Part shown: positions 7,840 to 18,300 of the stretch, one piece after another | Layout: the number at the start of each line of letters is the position of its first letter | Numbering within the stretch: the stretch's first letter is position 1 | From: CAWABB01 sp963701735 | GTDB lineage: Bacteria > Bacteroidota > Ignavibacteria > UBA10030 > UBA6906 | Length of the DNA: 64,000 nucleotides | Direction: 5' to 3' | Assembly: GCA_963701735.1 (NCBI GenBank) | Contig: CAVPBI010000013.1 | Span: 124,001-188,000 of the forward strand | The notes under the pieces: model-generated | Told to the model about the DNA's origin: nothing | Databases searched by the model: none | What the model saw: only the letters and a program-made list of their open reading frames with translations | Translations under genes and position numbers: made by a program

Positions 7840-9087
7840 TCAGAAGGCCTTCCCGTAGGTCCCCTTCCTCCAGATCCACTCCATCGGCCCGTACCGGTAC
7901 TTCGACGTCCACCAGACGCTGAGGCCGACGAGGCAGGCGTAGAGAGCCACGGAAAGCAGCACACCCGCCGCCTTGCCGGGCTGCCCGAAGAAGCCCAATC
8001 CGTACCCGTAGAAGACCAGCGTGCAGACTAGCGATTGGGCAAGGTAGTTGGAGAGGGGTATCCGGCCGGCCGCCCCGATAGGACGGAGCCTCTCCTTCCA
8101 CCCCGCGCGGGTCATCAGCAGTGTCAACCCGCTCATGTATGCAAGGCTGAGCGCGGGGACGCCCACCGCATACCCGAGCATTGCGATCAGGAGCGGAATA
8201 TCCGGCTCCGTGCGTGGCACGTTCTGAACGATCGTGGCGTACACGGCGTTTCCCGCGATACCCAGCAGGAGCCCCCAGCGAAAAAGCCGGCCGAAGAGGG
8301 CGGTGTGACTGCCCACATCCGCGAAAATCCCCCGCCGCGCGAAGTAGAGTCCGATCAGGAACATCGCCAGGATGGCCGGCCCCATGACAAGATACCCGAA
8401 GACGACAAACCCGGCATCTTTCGCCCGCTGTGCGATCGCGTCGGTGAACGAGCCGTGCGCATACACCTCATAGGCGCGCGCCCACTCGGCGCGAAACGTG
8501 CTGTCCTGAACCGCGAACGTGCGATCGATTGTTTCGGCAATCTCCGGGCTCGCGGCCCTGCCGACGACGACCGCAGCGGTACCCAGGGCGTTCAGCATGA
8601 AGGGGAGAGCCAACAGGATGACGGCCCAGATGACGAGCGTTCGGGGCCGCGCGTTCCGGAAGAAGAGCAGCGCTATGCCGGCAAGCGCATAGAACGTCAG
8701 GATATCCCCGACCCAGATCAGGAGCAGGTGGATGAGCCCGATCAGGAACAGCACGAGCAATCGGCGCAGGTACACGGGGACGATGCTGCGTCCGCGCTGC
8801 TCGGCCCGCAGCAACTGAATCCCGAACCCGAGGCCGAAGAGAAACGAGAAGAGCGAGTAGAACTTCCCCTCGGCGAAGAAACGAACGCACCAATCCGCGA
8901 ACCGATCGACAGTGCCAACAGTCGGAGCGAGCGGGAAAAGGAGCTGTTGGAGTGGGTTGATAAAGAGCTCCATGTTCACCACCAGGATCCCCAGGAGCGC
9001 GAACCCGCGGAGAACATCGATCGTGGGGTTGCGCTCGGAAGGATGAACCGGGACCAGTGGCAGGGGTGCAGCGGGTGCGTTGTCCAT
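7840..9087 (-). CDS. DUF418 family membrane protein (YeiB-like)
   Basis: This 415-residue inner-membrane protein has about ten helices. It shows the family's N-terminal signature R...IDVLRGFALLGILVVNM and the SFLFGLGFGIQLLRAEQRG loop. The DUF418 domain at the C-terminus includes GRIPLSNYLAQSL and WW...RYGPMEWIWR. The biochemical function is unknown; the topology resembles membrane acyltransferases and heparan acetyltransferase-like proteins. The ATG at 9087 is preceded by GGAG. Three 12-bp repeats lie about 90 bases upstream and may control it. Confidence 0.85.
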   Translation of the reverse strand: MDNAPAAPLPLVPVHPSERNPTIDVLRGFALLGILVVNMELFINPLQQLLFPLAPTVGTVDRFADWCVRFFAEGKFYSLFSFLFGLGFGIQLLRAEQRGRSIVPVYLRRLLVLFLIGLIHLLLIWVGDILTFYALAGIALLFFRNARPRTLVIWAVILLALPFMLNALGTAAVVVGRAASPEIAETIDRTFAVQDSTFRAEWARAYEVYAHGSFTDAIAQRAKDAGFVVFGYLVMGPAILAMFLIGLYFARRGIFADVGSHTALFGRLFRWGLLLGIAGNAVYATIVQNVPRTEPDIPLLIAMLGYAVGVPALSLAYMSGLTLLMTRAGWKERLRPIGAAGRIPLSNYLAQSLVCTLVFYGYGLGFFGQPGKAAGVLLSVALYACLVGLSVWWTSKYRYGPMEWIWRKGTYGKAF

Positions 9088-9179
9088 GTCAGCTCCAGGT
9101 TGAATGCGGTGACCAACCCGTGTGCGCGTGTCAGCCGGAAGGTAAAGCCATCTCCTGATTCAAGCAAGGGCGGTATCGC

Positions 9180-9215
9180 GAGTTACAACACGAGTTACAG
9201 CAAGAGTTACAACAC
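9180..9215. repeat. Three tandem 12-bp iterons upstream of the DUF418 gene
   Basis: GAGTTACAACAC, GAGTTACAGCAA and GAGTTACAACAC follow one another without a gap. The 12-bp period places the shared GAGTTACA core about one helical turn apart on the same DNA face, as expected for repeated binding sites of one regulator. They lie in the 5' region of the minus-strand DUF418 gene. Confidence 0.7.
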
Positions 9216-9473
9216 GTTTTTGCCTTGAAGACATGTGCCTTGGAAACCCGTTTCTTGAGAGAGCCCCCCGGAAAGCCAGGGGAAGCCGGTGCTGAGGACT
9301 TGCCCGACACTCATAGTCCGGGTCCCAGGAAAGACCCGACAGCCTCCGATCAGAACCCCGGCATCACATCCGTCCGGCACGCCGCCTCACTCTTGATCTG
9401 ACCTGCCCATCGGAAAAACGAACTCCACGAACTCCTGGTCCCCCTGCTCGCGCAGTGTCGACGACTGGCGGCA
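9216..9473. other. Intergenic stretch with no recognised gene
   Basis: This is the remainder of the 386-bp gap between the DUF418 gene and the MFS gene. It has no protein-like frame on either strand, no T-tailed hairpin and no tRNA-like structure. It probably holds the promoter of the DUF418 gene and the end of the long carbohydrate operon. Confidence 0.5.
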
Positions 9474-10667
9474 TCACACCATGGAACTCTGTCGTCTCTT
9501 TGACGCGGTCATCATCAGCCAGAGCCCGGAAACCACCGCGAACCCCGCCCCCGTCAGGAACGTCGCCTCAGGGCCGAACGAGTCCCAGAGCACACCCGCA
9601 ACGAGGCTTGCCAGAAGCAGCGCCAGTCCCATCAGCAGGTTGAACACGCCGAATGCGGTCCCCCGGAGCCCGGCCGGAGAGGTGTCGGCCACCATCTTTG
9701 CGAGGACCCCCTGGGTGAATCCAAGATGCAGCCCCCACAAACAACAGCCAACCATAACCTGCAGGAATCCGGTGGACCATGCGAGGACAAGATCCCCCAC
9801 GACGACGAGAGCGATGCCGATTGCGAGGGGGATTGTTCGACCCCGGCGGTCAGCCAGCATGCCGGCAGGATACGCCGATATCGAATAACAGACGTTCGTA
9901 GCAACCATCACCGCGGGGATCATGCCAATCGCCGTCCCCGTGCCTCCGGCCCGCAACACGAGAAACGCCTCCGCAAATCTCGAGAGCCCGAAAAGAATTC
10001 CCAGCACGACGACATGCCAGAACGATCCGGGCAACTGACGCATGCCGGAGAACAACTTCCCCAATCCTTCTCTCCTGCTGCCCGCATGCGCAACCTCGGG
10101 TACAAAGGCAATCAGCCAGCCGACAGAGAGGAGCGCAGGAATGACTGCAAACCAGAGTGCGCCTTTGAGCGATACTGCGCCCCAGGTGAGAAGGAGCATG
10201 CCGAGGAGCGGGCCGAGCACAGCGCCGACAGAATCCATCGCCTGCCGAAGGCCAAAAGCTGCCCCGCGCATTTCAACCGGCGTCATATCGGCAATCAGAG
10301 CGTCGCGCGGCGCTCCGCGAATCCCTTTGCCTATCCGGTCGACGAACCGCGCCACGAACACCCAGAGCACTGAATTCGCCAGAGGGAAGATCGGCTTGGT
10401 CACGGCCGCCAGGCCATAGCCGGCCACAAGCAGCACCTTCCGCTTCCGAATGAGGTCGCTGAAGGCACCCGACACCACCTTGGTGATCGATGCAGTCGCT
10501 TCAGCCACGCCCTCCAGAAGGCCGATGGTGACCGCGTTTGCGCCCAGAACGGTTGTCAGGAAGATAGGAAGGAGGCTGTGAATCAGCTCCGAGGAGGTGT
10601 CCATGAGGAGGGAAACAACCCCGAGCGACCAGACGCCGGATGGTATGTGCTGCCTTTCGCGGGACAT
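9474..10667 (-). CDS. Major facilitator superfamily transporter
   Basis: A 397-residue, 12-helix inner-membrane transporter. The N-terminal half has the MFS loop signature D.IGKGIRGAPRDALIAD between helices 2 and 3 and the opening LLMDTSSELIHSLLP. The C-terminal half has the matching ADRRGRTIPLAIG loop. This subgroup is commonly found in environmental bacteria with no assigned substrate. It is the last gene of the carbohydrate locus, 13 bases after the first GH130 gene, so export or uptake of a mannoside breakdown product is a reasonable inference, not a demonstrated role. Confidence 0.88.
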   Translation of the reverse strand: MSRERQHIPSGVWSLGVVSLLMDTSSELIHSLLPIFLTTVLGANAVTIGLLEGVAEATASITKVVSGAFSDLIRKRKVLLVAGYGLAAVTKPIFPLANSVLWVFVARFVDRIGKGIRGAPRDALIADMTPVEMRGAAFGLRQAMDSVGAVLGPLLGMLLLTWGAVSLKGALWFAVIPALLSVGWLIAFVPEVAHAGSRREGLGKLFSGMRQLPGSFWHVVVLGILFGLSRFAEAFLVLRAGGTGTAIGMIPAVMVATNVCYSISAYPAGMLADRRGRTIPLAIGIALVVVGDLVLAWSTGFLQVMVGCCLWGLHLGFTQGVLAKMVADTSPAGLRGTAFGVFNLLMGLALLLASLVAGVLWDSFGPEATFLTGAGFAVVSGLWLMMTASKRRQSSMV

Positions 10668-10680
10668 GGCAAGGCGTCAG

Positions 10681-11733
10681 TCAGGCTGCGCAAAAGAGTT
10701 CAAGCTCTGCCTTGCGGATTCTCCCCCCGAGCACACACGTATCCGCGCCGGCATACGGAAAATACAGGTGCTCCCCCCAGAAGTACGCGCCGCAGATGAA
10801 GACCACGTTGTTCACGCCAAGCGACGCGTCGCCCTGTGTTTCCGCCACGGTCGCGGGGCGGAGGAGCGGTTCGTGCCTGCGGACCACGGGGTCGGCGGCA
10901 TCGGGATCAATGAGGGCGATGCCGAGGTCGTACTCGCGGGTCCCGTCCACCCGGCGCTTGCCTATATGATAGAGCTCGAGAAACCGCCCGTCGGGGAGCG
11001 CCAGCGGCGGCGCGCCCCCTCCTATCCAGACGTCCTTGAACTCCGGATCCGGGATCGGCCGCATCAAGACCCCGCGATCCCTCCACGGGCCGGCAAGGGA
11101 AGGAGCGTCGGCCCAGTGAATCATCATGCCGTCCTGTCCCTCCATCGGGCGGTGCAACATTCTGATCGGCTGGCCCTGGATCGGCTCGAACAGCATCCCA
11201 TTCTTGTTGTCGATCCTGTTGAACGCCGCCTCGATGAGACCTCCCTTGTCCCAGTTCACAAAGTTCGTGGTAGAGGCCAGCGCAATGCGCACCCTGTTGC
11301 GGTCCGGGCCCGTCGCGTACGCGGTGTACGTCATGACATGACGGTCACCGACCTTCATGATTCTCGCGTCCTCGACGCCCAGATTGTCGTACGACTCGTC
11401 CGGGAGGATGACCGGGCGATCCAACCGCGCCAGCAGCGTCATCTCCGGCGACAGGACGGCAAGCCCGATCGACGACCGGGTGTGGTCATACGATTCGGTG
11501 GGAGAACCCTGCGCCCGATAGAGGAGGAACACGAGCGCTGCGTGCGACCGGAGCTTCTCCCGGACACTCTCGCCGAGGGGCAGGCCGTTCAGAATCGGTA
11601 CAAGCTGATCCTCACCCGTCACCAGAGCGCACGCCGGGTTAAATGTCACCCTGTTTTCCCACGGATGCGTCTGCATCCTCGTGAGGATCGGTGCTCCTCC
11701 GTTAAGTCGCTCAACGGCCGGGGCTGCGTTCAT
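10681..11733 (-). CDS. GH130 beta-mannoside phosphorylase-like protein (copy 1)
   Basis: About 350 residues form a five-bladed propeller of family GH130. Members phosphorolyse beta-1,4-mannosides to mannose-1-phosphate plus the acceptor sugar. The presumed catalytic Asp lies in LGVEDARI; RMLHRP and WIGGGAPPLALPDGRFLELYHIG are also family blocks. There is no signal peptide, so it acts in the cytoplasm. I start it at the ATG at 11733, nine bases after GGAG; an ATG at 11742 is possible. It follows a second GH130 gene and a GH2 beta-mannosidase. The substrate may be mannan oligosaccharide or the Man-GlcNAc of N-glycans, which the sequence alone does not settle. Confidence 0.88.
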   Translation of the reverse strand: MNAAPAVERLNGGAPILTRMQTHPWENRVTFNPACALVTGEDQLVPILNGLPLGESVREKLRSHAALVFLLYRAQGSPTESYDHTRSSIGLAVLSPEMTLLARLDRPVILPDESYDNLGVEDARIMKVGDRHVMTYTAYATGPDRNRVRIALASTTNFVNWDKGGLIEAAFNRIDNKNGMLFEPIQGQPIRMLHRPMEGQDGMMIHWADAPSLAGPWRDRGVLMRPIPDPEFKDVWIGGGAPPLALPDGRFLELYHIGKRRVDGTREYDLGIALIDPDAADPVVRRHEPLLRPATVAETQGDASLGVNNVVFICGAYFWGEHLYFPYAGADTCVLGGRIRKAELELFCAA

Positions 11734-11781
11734 GCTTGTCATCTCCGTGTTCGCCTCCCGAAACAAACTTCTGACAGCGCA

Positions 11782-12895
11782 TCAATCCAAAAACGGGTTT
11801 GTGAGATCGGCCGATTCGAGCGCCGCCAGCACTTCGGACAGGCGGACCCGCGCGACGAGGGTATACGTGTCGGCGCCACCGTAGACGATGTACACAAACC
11901 CGTCGTACACGTACGAACCGCAGGCGAACAACACATTCTGGACTTGCAGGCTCGACTGGGATGCGAGCTCGGCGGGAACCTCGGGGACCATGAAATGCTC
12001 GATCCGCGAGACGACGATCGCACCGGCGCCTTTCGAAATCCTGCCGAGGTCGACCAGTGCGACATCCAGATCGTACTCCAGAAGCCCGTCAGCCCGACTG
12101 TTCCCCGTATGATAGATCATAACGTACCGCTGCCCGCCGACATGGATCGGGACCGATCCCGCGCCGACCCACGATTCGGTGAACTCCGGGTTTCGAAACG
12201 AGCGGAGCATCTCGCCGAGGTCTTCCCATTCCCCGTCGGGCGCTGCGCTTCTGGCGACGTGCATCGCATACTCTGAATGCTGAAGTCCGTTCCACCACGG
12301 CCGGTGAAGGAAGAAATACATTCCGTTCACAGCCTCCGGAAAAAGGACCCCATCCTTGTTGTACCGGGCGTTGACGTCCCCGCGGACCGGTCCGAGCTTC
12401 TCCCAGTGCAGCAGGTCCCGGGAGCGCGCAATGCAGAGCTGGGCGTGATAGATCGTCCTGGGATCGGCCTTCAGACCGCAGTACACCATGTAGAATGTGT
12501 CCCCGATCCGGGTGATGCGCGGGTCCTCGACGCCCAGGTAATCGAAACCCTCCGGTGATGCCTCCGGCACGACGACGGGATCGGGCAGCCGTACCAGAAG
12601 GTCGAAAGTCGGGCGTGAACACGGCAAGGCCCACGAAACTCCGGACAAACGGAACTGTGGGATCGGTCTCGGGCCGGGCCCGGTAGTGAACGACCACGAC
12701 GCCGTCCGCGAGCAACGGATCGTCAAGACGCCGCCCCGGAAGGAGCGTTCGGATAATGGGATCATTCGCCCCTGAACGCTCCAGGTACAATGCCGCGGCG
12801 TTGAACGTGACTCCATTCTCCCACCATCGATCAGACGGCGAGATAATCGGCATCCCCCCGTTGCATCGCTCCACCTTCATTCGTGCCTGAGACAT
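11782..12895 (-). CDS. GH130 beta-mannoside phosphorylase-like protein (copy 2), frame interrupted
   Basis: This is a second GH130 protein, related to the neighbour but clearly diverged. It begins MSQARMKVERCNGG, with GAGGAG nine bases upstream of the ATG, and runs in one frame to FVGLAVFTPDF. It continues in another frame from DLLVRLPDPVV, with LGVEDPRI (presumed catalytic Asp), FFLHRPWWNG, WVGAGSVPIHVGGQRY and the ending LTNPFLD. The frame change is at about 12601-12612, and the protein is complete once this is bridged. It has no signal peptide, so it is cytoplasmic. The pair of paralogues next to a GH2 enzyme suggests different acceptor or chain-length preferences. Confidence 0.85.
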
Positions 12896-12927
12896 GCGTC
12901 AATTCTCCTCAACGGCGATTCGCTCTC

Positions 12928-15378
12928 TCACGTGAGAGAGCGGACAACGATGTCGCGGCGAAGCCTGCCCGCCGACATCGCACTCTTTATGGTCAGCCGG
13001 CAGGGCCGGCCGGGATCCAGGGTCATGTAGTTGTCCGGGAACTCGGCCTCGCCGGATCGGGAGGACAACGCGACCGCAGGCGCCAGCCTTGAGCTGGTCA
13101 GGACCGCGGTCCACTTCTCCCGTCCCACCTTTTTCAACGAGACACCCACGTCCGGTTTGCCGAGATCCAGGTGTTTGAATTCGCCAAAGTAGTATCGATT
13201 CACCGAGAGGGACCGCCGCCCGAGACGCAGTTCGGCGCGAACATACGCGGTTCGAGGATCCGCCCGCCTCACAACGTCCTCGGGGATGATGCGAAGGACT
13301 GCCGACCCGTTCGGCGGAATTCGCGCAGGATACGCTCCCTTCCAGAGCGTCTCTCCCTTCACCGAGCTCAGGGCAACGTACAGCCGTCCCCGTACCGCAG
13401 ACAGTGTGTCGTTCGTCCCCCACACCTCCAGTGCGCCGCCCTTCCGTGTCACGCTCACGAGGATCGGCGCGAAGAACCGCTTCGCATAGTAGTACGCGGC
13501 CTTCGGTTGCAGGTCGCTGTCAATCACGGCCCAGCTGGTCACAGGCCAGCAGTCGTTGAGCTGCCAGAAGAGAGCCCCTGCCGTGCGGAACTTCCGGCGC
13601 CTCCAGTGTTCCACCCCGCACTTCAGCGCCTCTGCCTGCAGGACCTGACCGGTATGAATGAACTCCCCGAAGGTACGGGGGACCGCGAAATGGGCGGCAA
13701 TGAACCGGAACAGGCGCTCAGGCCCCTCGACCTGCTTGTTGTGGTGCTCCATCACCGGGGACTGCGGGTTGCGATCGCGAGGTCCCAGTACCCGCTCCAT
13801 CGTGGCGCGGTTGGCAGGTCCCTGAAACCCAAACTCCGACACGAATCGTGCGGTGTTTTCCTCGTAGCCCCTGAAGTCTTTCCACTCGCTCCAGACCGCC
13901 CACTGGTGATGATTCCCGTTCCCCTGATCGTTGGGGAAGCCTGTTCCGAACGGCGTGCTCCGCCAGTACGGTCGGGTCCCGTCACATCGTCGGACCACAC
14001 GCGGGAGGACGTCTCTGAAGATGGGCGTCCCGCGCATGTCGTCGGGTCTCGTCCCCGGATTCCGTCTGCAGAAGATCCACTCGCACTCGTTGTTCCCGCA
14101 CCACAGCACAATGCTGGGGTGATTCCGCAGCCGGCGCACATTCACTTCCGCTTCCCTGCCCGCCTCCTTCAGAAAGGCCGGATGGTCGGGATACTCCGCA
14201 CACGCGTACATGAAATCCTGCCAGACCATGAGGCCGAGCCGGTCGCACAGATCATAGAACGCATCGTCCTCGTAGATCCCTCCGCCCCACACCCTGATCA
14301 TGTTCATCGACGCGTCGCGTGCGAGCGTGAGGAGGCGTTCGTAGGTAGCGCGGCTCACTCTCGGCAGGAACGAGTCGGCCGGGATCCAGTCCGCTCCCTT
14401 GCAGAACAGTCGTTTCTTGTTGATCTCCAGGATGAACGACCGTCCCTCGCTGTCGGGCTTCTGGACGAGCCGCACGGTTCGTACCGCAAACGGCACCTTG
14501 AGAGTATCGACTTCCCGCGACCCCTCGAAGAGCGTGAGCTCGGCCGTGTACATCGGCTGATCGCCGTGGCCGTTCGGCCACCAGAGACGGGCACGATCGA
14601 GCGTAACGGCCGCCTGCGCGGTCCGCCCCGAGACCGCGACCTGTTTGTCGACTCTCGCGCCATGGCCTTCGATCCGGACCCGGAGCGTCCGTCGCTTTCG
14701 GGATCGCCCGTCTATTGCGGCGGAGACCACGAGCGCGGCGGCAGAGCCGCGAATTCCCTTTACTCGCACGAATGGGTCCCGAAGCCTGGCATCCGTAAAC
14801 GCTTCGATCCGTATCGGCCGCCATATGCCGGAGGTCGTGAGCCGGGGACCCCAGTCCCACCCGAAGGAGTACTGTGCCTTCCGGATATGGACGCGGTGCG
14901 GGTCCAGCTCGACCTGAAGCCGCCCGTGCGCCTTCTCTTCGGCTTTCGCGCTCTTCACCGGCGAATCAAACCGGATCTCGATCGAGTTCGTGCCGGCACG
15001 GAGAAACCGCCGGATCTCGAACCTGGCAGCCGTGAACATATTCCGGGAGGTCCCGACCTGACTTCCGTTGATGCGGATCCGCGCGATGGTATCCAGCCCC
15101 TCCGCGACAAGTTCAATCCGCCGCTCCTTCAGAACGGCTGCAGGGATCTCGAACGTTCGCCGGTACACCCATGGAACGTCGGCCACCCACTGCACGAGGT
15201 TCTCATTCGTTCCGATGAACGGATCGGGAATGACGCCGGCTTTCAGCAGGTCCGTGTGGATCACCCCGGGCACGGTTGCGTCCATCCATCGGTGCGCTGC
15301 CGCGGCGCCCGGGGGAATGGATGGCGATGCGCCGCCCGACTTCACGCTCCAGTGTCCGTTCAGATCGATGACGTGCAT
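12928..15378 (-). CDS. GH2 beta-mannosidase
   Basis: About 816 residues form a family GH2 beta-mannosidase: sugar-binding N-domain (starting IDLNGHW), Ig-like domain, TIM barrel and C-terminal beta domains. It releases mannose from the non-reducing end of beta-mannosides. Counting from a GTG at 15396, the acid/base is E437 in WCGNNECEW and the nucleophile is E521 in VSEFGFQG; the FGWDWGPRL block typical of beta-mannosidases is also present. There is no signal peptide, so it is cytoplasmic. I prefer the ATG at 15378, with GGGGGA upstream. The GTG overlaps the preceding stop by four bases and is the alternative. It sits between a secreted LamG protein and two GH130 genes. Confidence 0.92.
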   Translation of the reverse strand: MHVIDLNGHWSVKSGGASPSIPPGAAAAHRWMDATVPGVIHTDLLKAGVIPDPFIGTNENLVQWVADVPWVYRRTFEIPAAVLKERRIELVAEGLDTIARIRINGSQVGTSRNMFTAARFEIRRFLRAGTNSIEIRFDSPVKSAKAEEKAHGRLQVELDPHRVHIRKAQYSFGWDWGPRLTTSGIWRPIRIEAFTDARLRDPFVRVKGIRGSAAALVVSAAIDGRSRKRRTLRVRIEGHGARVDKQVAVSGRTAQAAVTLDRARLWWPNGHGDQPMYTAELTLFEGSREVDTLKVPFAVRTVRLVQKPDSEGRSFILEINKKRLFCKGADWIPADSFLPRVSRATYERLLTLARDASMNMIRVWGGGIYEDDAFYDLCDRLGLMVWQDFMYACAEYPDHPAFLKEAGREAEVNVRRLRNHPSIVLWCGNNECEWIFCRRNPGTRPDDMRGTPIFRDVLPRVVRRCDGTRPYWRSTPFGTGFPNDQGNGNHHQWAVWSEWKDFRGYEENTARFVSEFGFQGPANRATMERVLGPRDRNPQSPVMEHHNKQVEGPERLFRFIAAHFAVPRTFGEFIHTGQVLQAEALKCGVEHWRRRKFRTAGALFWQLNDCWPVTSWAVIDSDLQPKAAYYYAKRFFAPILVSVTRKGGALEVWGTNDTLSAVRGRLYVALSSVKGETLWKGAYPARIPPNGSAVLRIIPEDVVRRADPRTAYVRAELRLGRRSLSVNRYYFGEFKHLDLGKPDVGVSLKKVGREKWTAVLTSSRLAPAVALSSRSGEAEFPDNYMTLDPGRPCRLTIKSAMSAGRLRRDIVVRSLT

Positions 15379-15392
15379 GAGCATTCCCCCGC

Positions 15393-18300
15393 TCACTTCA
15401 TCAGAAGCATGCGCTGTGTCTCGGATGACGTCCCCGCTCCGCTCCTGGAGTCTCGCCCGATGGCGGGATCCAGAGGGCGGACCTCAAGCCGGCAGACGTA
15501 GACGCCGCTCGCAAGATTTCTGCCGTCGAAGCGGACGCTGTAGACGCCCGGATCTTTCTCTTCGTCGACCAGTGTAACGACGTGACGTCCGAGCAGATCA
15601 TAGACGCCGAGCTTCACGCCGGTCCGCTCGGAGATCTCAAACCGGCACACGGTTTCTCCGTTGAACGGGTTCGGATAATTGCCCAGAAGTCTGTGCCGCA
15701 ACGGAACGGCCGGGAGATCCTCGACCACAGGCACCGTCCTGTTGTACAGCTCCACCACTTGCGGGTACGTCAACGCGTACGGATAAATGAGAAGGTCGTC
15801 CACGACCCCCTGGAAATTGTAGTTCGCGTCGCCGGGGAGCATCTGCCCGACGAGCAGATCGATGCTCGGCGTGAGCATGGGGCCGGATAGCGAGGTGAAT
15901 CGTTCCAGCTCCCCGTCGACGTAGATCACGAGATCCGATCCGGAATACACCCCCGTCACGCACAGATAGCCGCCGGTGGTCATCAGCGTGCGCGAGTCTA
16001 CGTCCTTCACCCCGCTGGCGGTCTTCACGGTCCACCGGATGCGCCGTTCGGGCGTGACGGAAATCTTCCATCGGTTCTGCCAGCTCCCGTGGGAGACCAG
16101 AAACATTTCGCGATTGAAGAGCAGGCTGGATTTCACCCAGAGGCTGACCGTGATGGCCGAATCCACGCTCAGGCTTGGCGAGTTCGGGATTCTCACGTTG
16201 CTGGTGGCGCCGTTGAATCCTGCGGCGCGAGTAGCGACGCCAAATCTGTCGGCCACGAACAGGACGTCCGTCGGCGTCCCGTGATTCCCGAATCCGCTGG
16301 CGTCCCGTGTGTCGCCGTCAAAACGAAGGTCCAGGATCGGCGGTCCGGTGGACGGGTTGGAAAAATCCCGCACCGGCATGGTGATGCTGTCCACCGTGCG
16401 TCCGCCAACGGTATTCGTCACCTCGCAGACAACAACCATGTTGCCCGTGTTGTCCGGGGCGGTCCAGACGGCGGTCGAGTCGAGCGGCTGCAAAGAGCCA
16501 CGCGCTGCTGTCCATGAATACGACAGCGCGTAACCGGCGGGATCGCTCGCCGTGCAGGCGATCGTGGTCGCGCTGCCCGGATCGACCATCCCCGGCCGGG
16601 CGCGTAGATCCTGTATGACCGGCTGTGACAGCGGAGAGTCAACGACCGCGATGGCCAGCACCGCGGAATCCACCGCACCCCGGCTATCAGCCACACGACA
16701 CCCGATCGAGAACGAACCGACCGTGCCGGGGGCGGTCCAGGTTACGGACGGCCCGCTGCCGGAGAGAACGCCACCGTTCGCGGACCATGCATAGGCGATG
16801 GTGTCCCCGTCCCGGTCCGTGGCCGTGCAGTAGAGTCGGGTTGACCCATCGATGTAGACCGGGGAAGCGGCAGCGGCCAGCGCCTTCACACGCGGACGGA
16901 AATTCGCCGGGAGAACGCCCGAGTGGTAGTCCACGACAACTCCATCGACCAGAAGTCGCTCCTGGTCGTAGGTCACGACGCCTCCTGCCGGCGCAAGCAC
17001 CGCAAGGACGGCTCCATCCGGCGGAATCTGGATCGCTGTCGGACCGGCCACGCCGCGCGCGATGAACGACCTCCCCACCGCATCGTACAGGTCCCGCGCC
17101 TCACCCCCGACATCGAGCGTAACCTGGCGGGCCACCGAATCGGGGTTGTAGAAGAGGTAGCTTGGATAGGCTGGCGCATGGAAGTAGTCGGTTGCAAGCA
17201 GATCGAGCTTGAGCACGCCGGGAACTTCCGTTGTATCGATAATCGCTCCGAGTATTCCGACGTGCGACGAGCTGTACAGCGACAGGTTCGTCGGAGCCCA
17301 CCCACCCCCGATCGCATCGCCGGTGGCGTACGGGCTCACGCCGCCTGGACCGCTCTGCCGCAACGCCTCGTGGGCAAGCCATGAGGACGGGTCATACAGA
17401 GCGGACCAGCTCCGGCTGTCCTGATTTGACTCCGGAAGATAGTTCGCGTAGAACAGCCTGCCGGCGTTCGCGGCGTTCAGTACCCATTTCCCGATGGCCC
17501 GCGAGAACCGGGGATCGTACCGCACGAGAGGGACGAGAGCCCCGATCTGCTCGAACGTGTTCATCGCAAACGCGTAATCGCTGGTGCCGTTCACCTCCCC
17601 GATCAGCCCCGAGCAGTCGTAGGCCCCCCACCGTCCGACCACGGCGCCCCAGCTGCGGAGCGGCGACACGTCGAAGCACCAGTTCACCATCTTCTCCACG
17701 TTCAACTGCGTCCCCAGCTCTGCGTTCATCCGTGCGGCCGCCAGTGTCCCGTACGAGAGCTGCAGCTCATATGCGGGGCTCCAGCCGTACGCAGCCAGCT
17801 CTTCGAGGCACAGCTCGGCCGCATATCTATAGGCAGGCTCGCCGGTCTCCTTCGCAGCGGAATAGAGAAGCCAGGCGATCGCACCACCCGCCTCCGGCTC
17901 ATGGGGGGTTTCGTTGTTCGGTGTCATCGACGCCAGACGCCAGCCCCGGTGGTTCAGATTCGGGTGCGACCAGGGCGTCAACCTGCCACCCATGGCAAAC
18001 ACGGCCGCGTTCCACCTGTCGGCAACCATCCTGAACTGGCGCTGGAATTCCCCTTCCGTCGGATACCGCGAGTACAGCTGATAGAAGAAGACGTTCGGCA
18101 TCGTGTCATACCACCAGTCATCTCCGCTGGTCGCCTCCGCCCCGTTCAGATAGACATTTTCCTCCGGGCGATTATTGAAGTACTCCTGGCACATGCGAGC
18201 CCAATTGCGGCCGAACTGGACCTTCTTGTCCACGCCGCACAGCGTCGCGCCCACGACCGCCGGCAGCACATTGATCGCTTCGCCCGTCGACCTTCCGTCC

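Noticed and set aside
12601..12612. Programmed ribosomal frameshift in the second GH130 gene
   Set aside because: No slippery heptamer followed by a pseudoknot was seen, and similar breaks occur throughout the window, so an indel is the simpler explanation.
13171..15501. A 776-codon plus-strand frame opposite the GH2 gene
   Set aside because: The minus strand carries an intact GH2 enzyme with both catalytic glutamates; the antisense product has no recognisable domain.
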